64,000 nt of DNA from CAZLKT01 sp964560205 (GTDB lineage: Bacteria; Pseudomonadota; Alphaproteobacteria; Holosporales; Holosporaceae). The position numbers were made by a program, and so were the translations under genes. This document shows, one piece after another, positions 17,801-27,359 of the stretch. The notes under the pieces are model-generated. The model saw nothing but the letters and a program-made list of their open reading frames with translations, was not told the DNA's origin and ran no database searches. Each line of letters opens with the position of its first letter. Within the stretch, counting starts at the first letter, position 1. Location of the stretch: the NCBI GenBank assembly GCA_964560205.1, contig CAZLKT010000001.1:1-64000 (forward strand). The letters are read 5' to 3'.

Positions 17801-20227
17801 TTGTCTTTGCGTTTATTTTTTTATCGATGTGTCCCATGGTTTTTCTTGGCCATAAGCACTGTGGCATTGTGCGAACCCTCCGATTCCCATGAAGATGTGG
17901 CACCATCTCAAGATCAAGAAGATGTTTCGTCGTCTCCCCAAGAGGAAACTCCGGTGGAAAGGAATATGCGGTCCTTTCCTGTAAAAGAGGTGAAGGTTTC
18001 CGGCAACCAACGTGTGGATACACAAAGTATACAAGACCGTTTACCCTCTCAGGAAACATACACTGTGGAAAATCTCAATGCGTATATGAAGACGCTTTTT
18101 GACACAGGACTTTTTTCTGATATTAAAATTCGCATGGAGGGCGCAACTCTCCATGTGCATGTGGACGAGAATCTTTCTCTCAACCAGATTGTTTTTGAGG
18201 GAAACAAGGACCTTAGTGATAAAGAACTGCGGGATGCATTACAGGATATTCGGTTAACCCCCAGGGAGAGCTATACCACAGCTCGTGTACAAGAAGCCAT
18301 TCAAATTCTTTTGGCTTTGTATCGTATGAAGGGAAGATATTGCGTTAAAATAGTTCCAGCCCTCATTAAAAGAGAGTCGAACAGGGTGGACTTGGTGTTT
18401 CAGATTGATGAAGGACCGAAAAGTTACATAAGATCCATTACCTTTGTTGGTGCTAAGAAGATTGATCCAAGCGAGTTGTCTCTGGTCATTTCCTCTCGAG
18501 AGGAGAGATGGTATCGAGTGTTAGGCGGTCCGGAAGAGTGTTATGATGAAGATCGTATTCGTTATGATAGGGAAAATCTTCGTCAGTTTTATCTCGCCAA
18601 TGGATATGTGGATTTTCGTGTCATTTCCCACAGCGCTGAGCTTTCTGAAAATAAAAAAGATTTCTTTCTGACCTTCATCCTCCATGAAGGCGAAAAATAT
18701 TTTTTTGGAAAGACCGCTCTTAAGTCGGAAATGCCTTCTTTAAGTCAAGAAATTTTGGATGAAATACAAGAAATCATTCCGTGGGAGGAGGGGGATACAT
18801 TTAACGCGAAATTGCTGCAGGAATTCGTGGATAAAGCAACATACCTTCTCAGCAAGAAGAACCAGTTCTTCGTACAAATTACTCCCATTTCTAAAAAAGA
18901 TGGACCACATCATCGAATCGACCTACAGCTGGTCCTTTCGCCAGGACAAGCATGTTATGTGAACTCCATTCATATTTTTGGGAACTGGGGAACCAATGAA
19001 GATGTCATTCGTCGATATCTGGCATTTGCAGAAGGAGATGCGTTAAATGATAACCGTCTTTCTCTTTCTGAACGTCGTCTGCAAAGCTTGGACTTCTTCG
19101 AGTCTGTGGAAGTCATGGAGAAACCCACGGCAAACCCTGGATATAAAGATGTCATTATTCGTGTCAAAGAAAAAGGCACGGGTGATTTACAGGCCCGTGG
19201 TGGGTATTCTTCTGTGGATGGCCTTTTGGCAGATGTCAGCTATACAGAGCGAAATTTCCTTGGAAGAGGACAAGCCTTACACTTTGGTCTCGAAGGATCC
19301 AGCAGAGGATATAACGTGGATCTTGGTATGAATATCCCCTATTGCATGGGACGCCCCATGTCGGTCGGATGGGATGTTTTTCAAAACATGTATCGTGGGA
19401 CCATTGCAGAGAATCAAGACCAAGAAGAAAGAAGTGGGTACCAGCAAAAGGTCACAGGAGGTGTGTTGACCACAAACTACATGCTTCGCAGAAACCTCTA
19501 TCAGGGCTGGGCATATAAACTACGTCATGATAATTTGAACTTGAAAAAGCCCAAAAGGCTTTCCATCTATATCACGGAAAACATGATTGGCCATGAAAAA
19601 CAGTGGCTGTCCAACTTAGAACATAATTTGGGATATGATCGTGTGGCGTGGAAAAAGGGCGCACGGGTAGGCGGCTATGCCATTCGTATGGTGAATCAGT
19701 TCATTGGGCTTGGTGGAGATATCCATGCGTTCATGAACACATTTTTTGCAAACTTTTATCAAGCGTTTGGTGAGAATGAGCAAATTCTGCTTCGTTTAGA
19801 GCTTCGGTATGGTTTTATTGGACAAATGGGGTATATGCGATTCATTGATCAGTTTAACACCAGCGAGTATTTTTTCCCAGGATTCAGAGAAAATGGTATT
19901 GGTCCCAGAGATACCCTGACAAAAGATGCTCTTCGAGGAAAACAGTACTATACCGCAGCTTTAAAATTGGATTTCCCTCTAGGGCTTCCCAAAGAGCTTC
20001 CCATAAAAGGCATCGTCTTTGTGGAGGCAGGCTCTTTGTGGAATACGATGTTCGAAGGACCAAACATCGTTGGTGATGAACTCTTTACCCGTATTACAAG
20101 CGGTGCAGGCCTTGTGGCAGAACTACCTATCTTTGGTAGGATTGGCTTTCTCTATTCTCTTGTCCTGAGAAAGCAGGACCAAGACCAGCCTAAACACTTT
20201 ATGATTATTTACGGGAAAGAATTCTAA
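17801..20227 (+). CDS. bamA: Outer-membrane protein assembly factor BamA
   Basis: BamA is the essential beta-barrel that folds and inserts other outer-membrane proteins. The 808-residue product has a signal peptide, an acidic linker, five POTRA repeats over about residues 50-430 (for example VKEVKVSGNQRVDTQSIQD and IRSITFVGAKKIDPSEL), and a C-terminal barrel with the lid-region GRGQALHFGLEG. It ends in the aromatic residue Phe expected of a BAM substrate. The start is TTG at 17801 behind AGGGGG. No in-frame ATG lies nearby. The gene has its own promoter and is convergent with hflX. Confidence 0.96.
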   Translation: MSLRLFFYRCVPWFFLAISTVALCEPSDSHEDVAPSQDQEDVSSSPQEETPVERNMRSFPVKEVKVSGNQRVDTQSIQDRLPSQETYTVENLNAYMKTLFDTGLFSDIKIRMEGATLHVHVDENLSLNQIVFEGNKDLSDKELRDALQDIRLTPRESYTTARVQEAIQILLALYRMKGRYCVKIVPALIKRESNRVDLVFQIDEGPKSYIRSITFVGAKKIDPSELSLVISSREERWYRVLGGPEECYDEDRIRYDRENLRQFYLANGYVDFRVISHSAELSENKKDFFLTFILHEGEKYFFGKTALKSEMPSLSQEILDEIQEIIPWEEGDTFNAKLLQEFVDKATYLLSKKNQFFVQITPISKKDGPHHRIDLQLVLSPGQACYVNSIHIFGNWGTNEDVIRRYLAFAEGDALNDNRLSLSERRLQSLDFFESVEVMEKPTANPGYKDVIIRVKEKGTGDLQARGGYSSVDGLLADVSYTERNFLGRGQALHFGLEGSSRGYNVDLGMNIPYCMGRPMSVGWDVFQNMYRGTIAENQDQEERSGYQQKVTGGVLTTNYMLRRNLYQGWAYKLRHDNLNLKKPKRLSIYITENMIGHEKQWLSNLEHNLGYDRVAWKKGARVGGYAIRMVNQFIGLGGDIHAFMNTFFANFYQAFGENEQILLRLELRYGFIGQMGYMRFIDQFNTSEYFFPGFRENGIGPRDTLTKDALRGKQYYTAALKLDFPLGLPKELPIKGIVFVEAGSLWNTMFEGPNIVGDELFTRITSGAGLVAELPIFGRIGFLYSLVLRKQDQDQPKHFMIIYGKEF

Positions 20228-20265
20228 CCCTCCCATATTGCCCTGGTTTGTATTGGGGGAAGGAG

Positions 20266-21597
20266 CTATGGCTTCGTAGGTGATGAGACTTTGTCTTTAT
20301 GAGAGATTTTCATGCTGCATCGGGGAAATAGGACCTGAAAATGCTGAAGATCCTTGGGGGTGATTTTTGCAGTCACTTGGGTCACAATGATGGACTCTGA
20401 ATCCTTTGTACGACCAGCTTTTCTCTCTTTTGTTTTCACCGACAGAACATGGCTGTGCTCATAAAGCCAATGAACCATGGAATACTCCTCACAGAAAAAA
20501 ACAATGACCTGGCTTTTTTCATGAAAAAACGTGTCGAGCCCCTGAAAAATTTTTTCCATGCCTTCCCCAGTTTTTGCGCTTATGAGTATGGCATCGGGAG
20601 GAAAAACAGCCCCCGGTGAGAGAAGATCCGCCTTGCTGAAGACATCCAGTACCGGCACCTTGCACTTCATCTGCTGTAAGACTTTTAACACCTCCGCTTC
20701 CTGTGCCTCAGCATGGGGTGCGGTGCTGTCACGTATGTGAAGAAGCAGGTCGGCCTCTTGAATTTCTTCCAGGGTTGCTTGAAAGGCCAGTCGAAGGGAT
20801 GTGGGCAAATCAGAAATAAATCCCACTGTATCTGAAAGAATAAATGTACGTTTAGAAGGCAGCACAATGCGTCGAGCCGTAGTATCAAGGGTTTCAAAAG
20901 GACGAGAGTTCTCTGAAACAGAAGCCTGGGTCATTCTGTTGAAGAGGGTGGATTTTCCAGCATTGGTGTATCCTATAAGCGCAATATATGGATAAGCCTT
21001 TCGAGCATTTCTGTGAAGTTTGCGCGTATGGCGAATTTTTTCAAGGGCTTTTTGTGTCTGCATAACCTTGTCTTCTAAAATACGGCGATCCAACTCCAGC
21101 TGTTTTTCCCCAGGACCACCAATAAAGCCACGACCAGTACCGCCCCTTTGGCGCTCTAAATGGCTCCATACTTTGACAATACGACTTTTTTGATATAACA
21201 GCTGGGCCAATTTCACCTGAAGCTTTCCTGCATCAGTTCTGGCCCTTTGACTAAAAATTTCTAAAATCACGGCTGCGCGATCAAAAACCTTACACCCCCA
21301 CGCAACCTCCAGATTTTTCTGCTGCACTGAAGAAAGGGGCCCATCTATCACCACAATCTCCACATCTTCCGCTTTAATCCACTGGTGAACCTTCTCTACC
21401 CAACCTTTCCCAAGAAGTGTCCCGGAATGTATTCGACGTAATATACATGTTTCCTTCATCACAACGGAAAGTCCCATGGCTCGAGAAAGCTCACAGGTTT
21501 CCTCAAGCCGCCATGTGAGGGCATGCTCTTCCATAACGTCATGCCTATGCACGTAGATAACACAGCACCTCTTCAGAGGAGATCCAATCTGTTTCAT
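20266..21597 (-). CDS. hflX: Ribosome-associated GTPase HflX
   Basis: HflX splits stalled ribosomes, for example after heat stress. The 443-residue protein has the HflX N-terminal domain, the glycine-rich linker RGGTGRGFIGGPGEKQLELD, a helical arm, and the G domain with GYTNAGKSTLFN at about 208, DTVGFISDLP and SKADL. It ends in a C-terminal domain and a basic tail. I chose the ATG at 21597, which has AGG upstream, over a GTG three codons earlier. In enterics hflX follows hfq. Here hfq is 11 kb away. Confidence 0.95.
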   Translation of the reverse strand: MKQIGSPLKRCCVIYVHRHDVMEEHALTWRLEETCELSRAMGLSVVMKETCILRRIHSGTLLGKGWVEKVHQWIKAEDVEIVVIDGPLSSVQQKNLEVAWGCKVFDRAAVILEIFSQRARTDAGKLQVKLAQLLYQKSRIVKVWSHLERQRGGTGRGFIGGPGEKQLELDRRILEDKVMQTQKALEKIRHTRKLHRNARKAYPYIALIGYTNAGKSTLFNRMTQASVSENSRPFETLDTTARRIVLPSKRTFILSDTVGFISDLPTSLRLAFQATLEEIQEADLLLHIRDSTAPHAEAQEAEVLKVLQQMKCKVPVLDVFSKADLLSPGAVFPPDAILISAKTGEGMEKIFQGLDTFFHEKSQVIVFFCEEYSMVHWLYEHSHVLSVKTKERKAGRTKDSESIIVTQVTAKITPKDLQHFQVLFPRCSMKISHKDKVSSPTKP

Positions 21598-21631
21598 GAA
21601 GGGCACCTAGACAAGGAAAGAATTTGGGCCT

Positions 21632-21660
21632 ATTATGGGAGCATTGGTTTTTTGAGTCAA
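21632..21660 (-). promoter_or_regulatory. hflX promoter
   Basis: On the minus strand TTGACT (21660-21655), a 17-base spacer and CATAAT (21637-21632) give a near-consensus promoter about 35 bases upstream of hflX. Confidence 0.65.
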
Positions 21661-21668
21661 TGAATAAT

Positions 21669-21836
21669 ATGGCAAAAAAGAAGGGTGGAGGCCTTATCCG
21701 CCTGGTAAGCACCGCGGGAACTGGTTTCTTCTATGTTACAAAAGTCAGCGGAAAGAAAACAGAAAAGTTGGAGCTTCGGAAATATGATCCCCGCAAGAGG
21801 GCTCATGTGCTTTTTAAAGAGGCAAAAATAAAATAA
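21669..21836 (+). CDS. rpmG: 50S ribosomal protein L33
   Basis: The 55-residue basic protein reads [19 protein letters not shown] and continues through [20 protein letters not shown], a standard L33 of the form without the zinc cysteines. In-frame ATGs upstream (21624, 21660) would add residues foreign to L33, so 21669 is chosen. ileS follows 51 bases downstream. Confidence 0.96.
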   Translation: MAKKKGGGLIRLVSTAGTGFFYVTKVSGKKTEKLELRKYDPRKRAHVLFKEAKIK

Positions 21837-21887
21837 GGGGCATGAAAAAGTTTTTTTCTGAAACATTTCATCTTGTGGTAGGTATGT

Positions 21888-24800
21888 ATGACAGCCCCAA
21901 AATCCTCTGAAAAACTCTCAATTTTTCTTCCAAAAACAAGCTTTCCCCTGCACGCTAAGCTCTCCATCGAGGAGCCTATCTGGATAGAGTGGTGGCAAAA
22001 CATTGGCCTGTATGCCCAGAGGCGAGCTCTTCGAAAGGGAGAAGAGCTTTTCGTGCTTCATGATGGCCCCCCCTACAGCAATGGTCCCGCTCATATGGGA
22101 CATGCCCTGAACAAAATCCTCAAAGATGCTGTGGGTCGATGGGAGTTTTTAGAGGGGAAGGATGTGTCTTTTGTGCCCGGATGGGACTGTCATGGGCTTC
22201 CCATTGAGGCAAAAATCGAAGAAAAATATCAGGAAAAAAATCTTTCAAAAGCAGATGTTCCCGTGGAAAACTTCCGCGCAGACTGTCGAGCCTTTTCAGA
22301 AAAATGGATTGCCGTTCAAAAGGAAAACTTTCAGCGACTGGGAGTAGTGGCAGATTGGGAGCATCCTTATAAAACCATGGATTTTCCTTTTGAAGCATCC
22401 ATCGTCCGACAGGTTTTTCGTCTGCTCCAAAAGAAATATATTTATCGAGGTGTGCGACCTGTTTTGTGGTCCACCGTGGAGGAGACGGCTCTTGCAGAAG
22501 CAGAAGTGGAGTACAAAGATGTGCACTCCACCGCAGTATTTGTGGCTTTTCCTATAGTAGAACCCAAAAGCCCTGTTTTTCAGGATACATTCGTGGTGAT
22601 TTGGACCACCACACCCTGGTCACTTCCTGGAAATCGTGCCATCAGTTATGCAGCACATGCAGTATATGTATGTATACAGGTGGAGGAAGTGGACGATGAG
22701 GCTCTTCTTCCTGTGGGAAAGAAGATATGGATGGCTGAATCATGTGTGGAAAAATTGTCCCACACTTTTGGTGTAAAGAAATACAGCGTTCATCACACAG
22801 CACCAGCCGATGATTTTCGTCATGTTGTATGTGCTCACCCCCTCGTTGGGGCAGGATATAACCACAAGGTTCCCTTTTTCCCAGGAGAGCATGTCACCAC
22901 AACCGTGGGGACGGGATTTGTTCACACAGCACCTGGACACGGTATGGAGGACTTTCTTTTGGGTCGAAAGCATGGCCTGGATATTCCAGAAACCGTCTCT
23001 CATAATGGCTTTTTTATGGAAGACGTGCCGCTTTTTAAAGGGTTATCCGTGTGGAAAGCATATCCCGCCATAAAAGAAGCTCTCCTGTCTGCCTCTGCCC
23101 TTGTATATGAAGAAAAGTATTCCCATGCATATCCCCATTCCTGGCGCTCTAAAACACCGCTTCTCTATCGAACCATTCCTCAGTGGTTTGTGGCATTGGA
23201 TGATAGAATAGATGGAGGAAAGACCCTTCGAGAACATGCCATTGCAGCCATTTCTACGGTTCAATGGTACGATGATCGTGCACAAAAACGTCTGGAAGAT
23301 ATGATTCAGAATCGACCCGATTGGTGTCTTTCTCGTCAAAGAACATGGGGAGTCCCCATTGCAGAGTTTTTGCATAAAGAGGACGGACGCCCCATGAATG
23401 ATGCCACAGTTCATGAACGTATTATAGAAAGAGTACGTCAGGAGGGAACAGATTTTTGGTTCACGGAAAAAGCATGGGATGTTCTTCAGGGAACCTCATA
23501 TATTGCTGATGAATGGGAAAAGGTTGTGGACATTGTGGATGTATGGTTTGAGTCTGGCGTTACCCATGAAGCAGTGCTTTTGGAAGGCATCCCCAAGGGT
23601 ATGATTCTGCCCATTCAATGGCCTGCTTCCCTTTATCTGGAGGGATCTGATCAGTTTCGTGGATGGTTCCAATCATCACTTTTAGCTGCAGTAGCCCTGG
23701 AGGGAAAAGCACCGTTTTGCGCAGTGGTCTCCCACGGCTTTCTCCTGGATGACAAGGGCAGAAAAATGTCCAAATCCCTGGGTAATGGCATAGAACCAGC
23801 AGAACTCACTGAAACAAAGGGTGCAGATATTCTCCGGCTTTTGATTTTGCATGAGGACTATGGAAAAGACATTCGTGTAGGCCCCACCATTTTACCATGT
23901 GTGGAGGATATCTATCGCCGTTTCCGAAACACTTTTCGATACCTTCTTGGATCATTAAAGGATTTCTCCATGAAAGAGCTCATGGCTGTGAAGGACATGC
24001 CGTTTCTAGAACAATGGATACACCATCGTCTCTGGACTCTTCAGCAGGATCTTACGAGGGATGGAAAAAAATATGCGTTTCACTCCATGGTCAATATTCT
24101 GCAATTTTTCTGCTCGGTGGACCTTTCCTCCTTCTACTTTGATACTGTGAAGGACAGCCTCTACTGTGATGGTTTCGACAGTGAAAAACGAAAAGCTGCG
24201 CGCACAACATTTCTTCATCTCTTCACAGCATTGGTACACTTTTTATCACCTATATTGTGCTTCACCACAGAAGAAGCATGGCACACATTTGCTCGAGATA
24301 TTTTAGGGGCTGAGGACACAAAAAAGGCCTATGGACCATCTTTTTTTGCAAAACCCCATGGCAAAGACATTATGGACTATTTATCCACTGCTTTTGGTGG
24401 ATTTTTCTCACCAGAAATACAGCAGTGGAGCGTACATTTCCAAACTTTCCCCTGCATACCCGATGCCTGGAACAATCCTGCCATGGACACAAAAATGACA
24501 TACCTGGCGCCCTTTCGCCAGACTGTTTTGGCAGCATTGGAAAAATGCCGGGAGGAGAAGCATATCACTTCAAGCCTTCAAGCCCACGTGTTTGTGGTAT
24601 TGTCCATGGACCGTTTTCAGGAGCTTTTATCATATTTTTCATCTGTGGAAGACATGAATGCCACATTATCGCTTTTATGCTTAACATCTGGAGTGCAGGT
24701 GGTGACAGACATGCCCCATAGGAAAGAGCACAGCATCTGCTCCATGGAACGAAACGGCATCACTGTGCATATTATCTCTGCCCCTGGGCAGAAATGTCAG

Positions 24801-24893
24801 CGTTGTTGGAAGGTGCTGCCATGTGTCTCAGAAGCAACGAAAATATGTCATCGATGCGAAGATGTGGTAAAGGCAACGGATAACAGGGGATAA
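21888..24893 (+). CDS. ileS: Isoleucyl-tRNA synthetase
   Basis: IleRS charges tRNA-Ile and edits mischarged valine. The 1001-residue class I enzyme has the HIGH-type motif HMGHALNK, the GWDCHGLPIE segment, the editing domain, KMSKS as RKMSKSLGN, and the C-terminal zinc site CQRCWKVLPC...CHRCED. This architecture is the usual bacterial type. The ATG at 21888 follows GGTAGGT. The gene ends 1 base before the stop of the oppositely oriented nitronate monooxygenase gene. Confidence 0.97.
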   Translation: MTAPKSSEKLSIFLPKTSFPLHAKLSIEEPIWIEWWQNIGLYAQRRALRKGEELFVLHDGPPYSNGPAHMGHALNKILKDAVGRWEFLEGKDVSFVPGWDCHGLPIEAKIEEKYQEKNLSKADVPVENFRADCRAFSEKWIAVQKENFQRLGVVADWEHPYKTMDFPFEASIVRQVFRLLQKKYIYRGVRPVLWSTVEETALAEAEVEYKDVHSTAVFVAFPIVEPKSPVFQDTFVVIWTTTPWSLPGNRAISYAAHAVYVCIQVEEVDDEALLPVGKKIWMAESCVEKLSHTFGVKKYSVHHTAPADDFRHVVCAHPLVGAGYNHKVPFFPGEHVTTTVGTGFVHTAPGHGMEDFLLGRKHGLDIPETVSHNGFFMEDVPLFKGLSVWKAYPAIKEALLSASALVYEEKYSHAYPHSWRSKTPLLYRTIPQWFVALDDRIDGGKTLREHAIAAISTVQWYDDRAQKRLEDMIQNRPDWCLSRQRTWGVPIAEFLHKEDGRPMNDATVHERIIERVRQEGTDFWFTEKAWDVLQGTSYIADEWEKVVDIVDVWFESGVTHEAVLLEGIPKGMILPIQWPASLYLEGSDQFRGWFQSSLLAAVALEGKAPFCAVVSHGFLLDDKGRKMSKSLGNGIEPAELTETKGADILRLLILHEDYGKDIRVGPTILPCVEDIYRRFRNTFRYLLGSLKDFSMKELMAVKDMPFLEQWIHHRLWTLQQDLTRDGKKYAFHSMVNILQFFCSVDLSSFYFDTVKDSLYCDGFDSEKRKAARTTFLHLFTALVHFLSPILCFTTEEAWHTFARDILGAEDTKKAYGPSFFAKPHGKDIMDYLSTAFGGFFSPEIQQWSVHFQTFPCIPDAWNNPAMDTKMTYLAPFRQTVLAALEKCREEKHITSSLQAHVFVVLSMDRFQELLSYFSSVEDMNATLSLLCLTSGVQVVTDMPHRKEHSICSMERNGITVHIISAPGQKCQRCWKVLPCVSEATKICHRCEDVVKATDNRG

Positions 24894-24894
24894 C

Positions 24895-25926
24895 CTATCT
24901 GTGGGAGAGGGCAAGGTATTCCAATGCCTCTCCCACCAAGGATTCAATAATGTCCTCTGTGGATTGAATGGCCTTTACCATGCCCACACTCTGTCCCGCC
25001 ATAAGAGATCCGTACTCAATATCACCATCTATAACGGCACGACGAAGAGCACCCGCCCAAAAGAGCTCTATATGCAGCTGAGCTTCTTTCATAGACATTT
25101 TTCCAGCATCGGCGGCATCAATGGCCTCCTGCTGTACCTCCATGAATTTTTTCATGCCTACATTAGATAATGCCCGCACAGGAATCACAGGAAATCGCGG
25201 ATCTATTTGCGGAGAAAGCATGGCATCCCGTGAGTTTGCCCTTATAAATGCATCTTTAAAGAGGGGATGAGCAATGGATTCCTCTGCGCACACAAAACGT
25301 GTCCCCAGCTGGCACCCGGAGGCTCCAAGGGAAAGATATGCTCCAATGCACGCACCTGTTCCAATACCCCCCGCCATGAAAACAGGCACCTCTTTTTGTA
25401 ATTCTGGAAGAAGCTCTTGGGCTAAAACCGATGTACTCACAGGCCCCACATGCCCTCCCGCTTCTGCACCTTCCAAAACCAATGCCTCCGCCCCTAATTT
25501 AAGAAGTCTTTTTCCAATGGCCAAAGAGGGGGCAAAAGCTATGACACGAATTCCTGCATCTTTCAAGAACCCAATACTCTCTGCAGATGGAAGCCCCCCA
25601 CCCAGAAAAACGTGAGAAACCTTCATTTTTTTACACACCTGCAGCATATCCTGAATCTTTGGGTGAAAAACAATGAGATTGACACCAAAGGGATGGGAAG
25701 TTTTCTCCACGGTTTTTTGTATTTCTTCTTGCAGGGCTTCTGGAGAAAGCGCGCCACTGGCCAACACTCCAAAACCACCTGCATTGGAAATGGCCGCCAC
25801 AAGATTGTGTTCTGAAATCCAACTCATGGCCCCCCCCAGAATGCCAAGTCTGGATCCTAAAAAAGATGTGCCTCTCTGCCACAATCGCTGTAAGGTGGGA
25901 AAATGGGGGTGATGTTCATAGGACAT
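24895..25926 (-). CDS. Nitronate monooxygenase / FabK-like flavoprotein
   Basis: The 343-residue protein belongs to the 2-nitropropane dioxygenase family, FMN TIM barrels that oxidise nitronates or, as FabK, reduce enoyl-ACP. Visible motifs are PILGGAMSWIS-like ILGGAMSW, NAGGFGVLASG, the EGAEAGGHVG phosphate-binding segment, VFMAGGIGTG and GCQLGTRFVCAEES. I cannot decide between nitronate oxidation and enoyl-ACP reduction from sequence alone. The ATG at 25926 lies inside the end of lysC, behind GGAG, so the two genes overlap by 11 bases and are probably coupled. Confidence 0.88.
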   Translation of the reverse strand: MSYEHHPHFPTLQRLWQRGTSFLGSRLGILGGAMSWISEHNLVAAISNAGGFGVLASGALSPEALQEEIQKTVEKTSHPFGVNLIVFHPKIQDMLQVCKKMKVSHVFLGGGLPSAESIGFLKDAGIRVIAFAPSLAIGKRLLKLGAEALVLEGAEAGGHVGPVSTSVLAQELLPELQKEVPVFMAGGIGTGACIGAYLSLGASGCQLGTRFVCAEESIAHPLFKDAFIRANSRDAMLSPQIDPRFPVIPVRALSNVGMKKFMEVQQEAIDAADAGKMSMKEAQLHIELFWAGALRRAVIDGDIEYGSLMAGQSVGMVKAIQSTEDIIESLVGEALEYLALSHR

Positions 25927-27085
25927 TATAGAGCTCCAAGGTATCATGCAACTGATTCAACGCCTTCTTCGCATCGTTTTTTTCCACCAGAAAGTTTGAG
26001 ATATGAGTAGAAGAAAATGACCTTCGCACGGGAATATCAGAAGAAAGGAGAAATTGGATATCCTGCAAATAGCTTTTTGAATGCGCCAAGTTGTCTTGAG
26101 TTTGGTTAATGAGAGTAATAAGCATACAGGAATGTGATGTGTAAGAAAAATTTCTGAGAATATCTTCAAGAATCTCTTTGTAGGAACAACACGTAAGGAA
26201 GGAAAATCTTCGATCCTCTTGAAAGCACCAATCCAAAAAAACCACAGAAGCCTTCTTCAGCCTCTCTTGAAGGGGTTCATAATCATGGAAGTCAATTTCC
26301 ACGTACCACTGTAAAACATTTTTTTGTGTAATACCACAAATTTTTTGGTTCACATCAGTGCCCACCCAGGTACCAATAAAGGAATTCTCAAAAGAGGACA
26401 GCACCTGTACTGGGATTTTACCCTTCATGGCCCACTTCACAGAGCTTGGATGCAGAACTTTTGCCCCACAAGAAGCAAGCATGAGCATATTTTCATAGGA
26501 CAAACGCATAAAACGTCGAGCATTCTTCACCACAAACGGGTCAGCAGTATAGACGCCACTGACATCGGTAAAAATCTGACAATAGGAAGCTTTGAGAAAA
26601 TAAGCCAGGGCACTTGCCGTAGTATCTGACCCGCCACGCCCCAAAGTTGTAATACGCCCATCGCTTATACCCTGGAATCCTGCAATGACGGGGATAATGT
26701 TATTGTCCAAATCTCGCAATATCTCTTGGACATCTATGTTGAGAATCTCTGCTTCTCCGTGGTTTTTCTTCGTAAGAATAGGAAGTTGCCAACCTAACCA
26801 GGATTTTGCAGCAAACCCCATGGACCGCAGAGCATTGGTTAAAAGCCCAGCTGTCACCTGTTCTCCGGAGGAGAGCACCACATCGTATTCTTCTGTAAAA
26901 CATGATTGCTCATTAATTTCTTTCATCCAGCCAGCTAAGGTGTTGGTGACACCCGCCATAGCCGATACCACCACGGCAGTTTTTTTTCCTGCTAAAAAAG
27001 ATTTCGCAATAATTTCAGCAGTTTTTTGGATTCTTGGCACATCTCCTAAAGATGTTCCTCCAAATTTTTGAACTATTACAACCAT
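25916..27085 (-). CDS. lysC: Aspartokinase
   Basis: Aspartokinase phosphorylates aspartate, the first step towards diaminopimelate, lysine, threonine and methionine. The 389-residue protein has the N-terminal VQKFGGTSLGD, VVVSAMAGVTN, SSGEQV, and TLGRGGSDTTASALA motifs of the kinase domain. The C-terminal regulatory part (about residues 260-389) is hard to align with two standard ACT domains and looks diverged. Feedback control may therefore be altered. In a reduced genome its likely job is supplying diaminopimelate for peptidoglycan. The ATG at 27085 (MVVIVQKFGG) is the family-like start. Confidence 0.93.
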   Translation of the reverse strand: MVVIVQKFGGTSLGDVPRIQKTAEIIAKSFLAGKKTAVVVSAMAGVTNTLAGWMKEINEQSCFTEEYDVVLSSGEQVTAGLLTNALRSMGFAAKSWLGWQLPILTKKNHGEAEILNIDVQEILRDLDNNIIPVIAGFQGISDGRITTLGRGGSDTTASALAYFLKASYCQIFTDVSGVYTADPFVVKNARRFMRLSYENMLMLASCGAKVLHPSSVKWAMKGKIPVQVLSSFENSFIGTWVGTDVNQKICGITQKNVLQWYVEIDFHDYEPLQERLKKASVVFLDWCFQEDRRFSFLTCCSYKEILEDILRNFSYTSHSCMLITLINQTQDNLAHSKSYLQDIQFLLSSDIPVRRSFSSTHISNFLVEKNDAKKALNQLHDTLELYNVL

Positions 27086-27278
27086 TTTAGAACCCAACAG
27101 CACGAAGTGCCGCCTTGCAAAAAAAGTAGAAAATTTTCAATAAAATAAAAATTCGCCTGCATTTCTGTAATGACATCCCGTAGTAAATAATAAATCTTTC
27201 GGCATTATAAAAAATATAACATTGCAAATCAAGATGCCACAATATTCTCGGTTTTTTCTAATATTGGCTGCAATGCCC

Positions 27279-27308
27279 AGGATTTTCCTCGAAAGAAGAG
27301 AAAATCCT
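27279..27308. repeat. Inverted repeat between lysC and secF
   Basis: AGGATTTTC (27279-27287) and GAAAATCCT (27300-27308) form a perfect 9-base stem with a 12-base loop, directly before the secF promoter. No T-run follows on either strand, so it is not a standard terminator. It could be an operator. The rest of 27086-27278 shows nothing recognisable. Confidence 0.45.
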
Positions 27309-27309
27309 C

Positions 27310-27338
27310 TTGTCACATACAAATCTTGTCCGTACACT
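27310..27338 (+). promoter_or_regulatory. Probable secF promoter
   Basis: TTGTCA (27310-27315), 17 bases, TACACT (27333-27338), about 22 bases before the TTG start of secF. It closely resembles the dusB promoter at 46392. Confidence 0.5.
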
Positions 27339-27359
27339 AACACAAGATAGTCTATCATA

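Noticed and set aside
27104..27359. A lysine riboswitch upstream of lysC
   Set aside because: Only a simple 9-bp inverted repeat is present, and it lies on the secF side. The multi-helix lysine riboswitch pattern is not seen.
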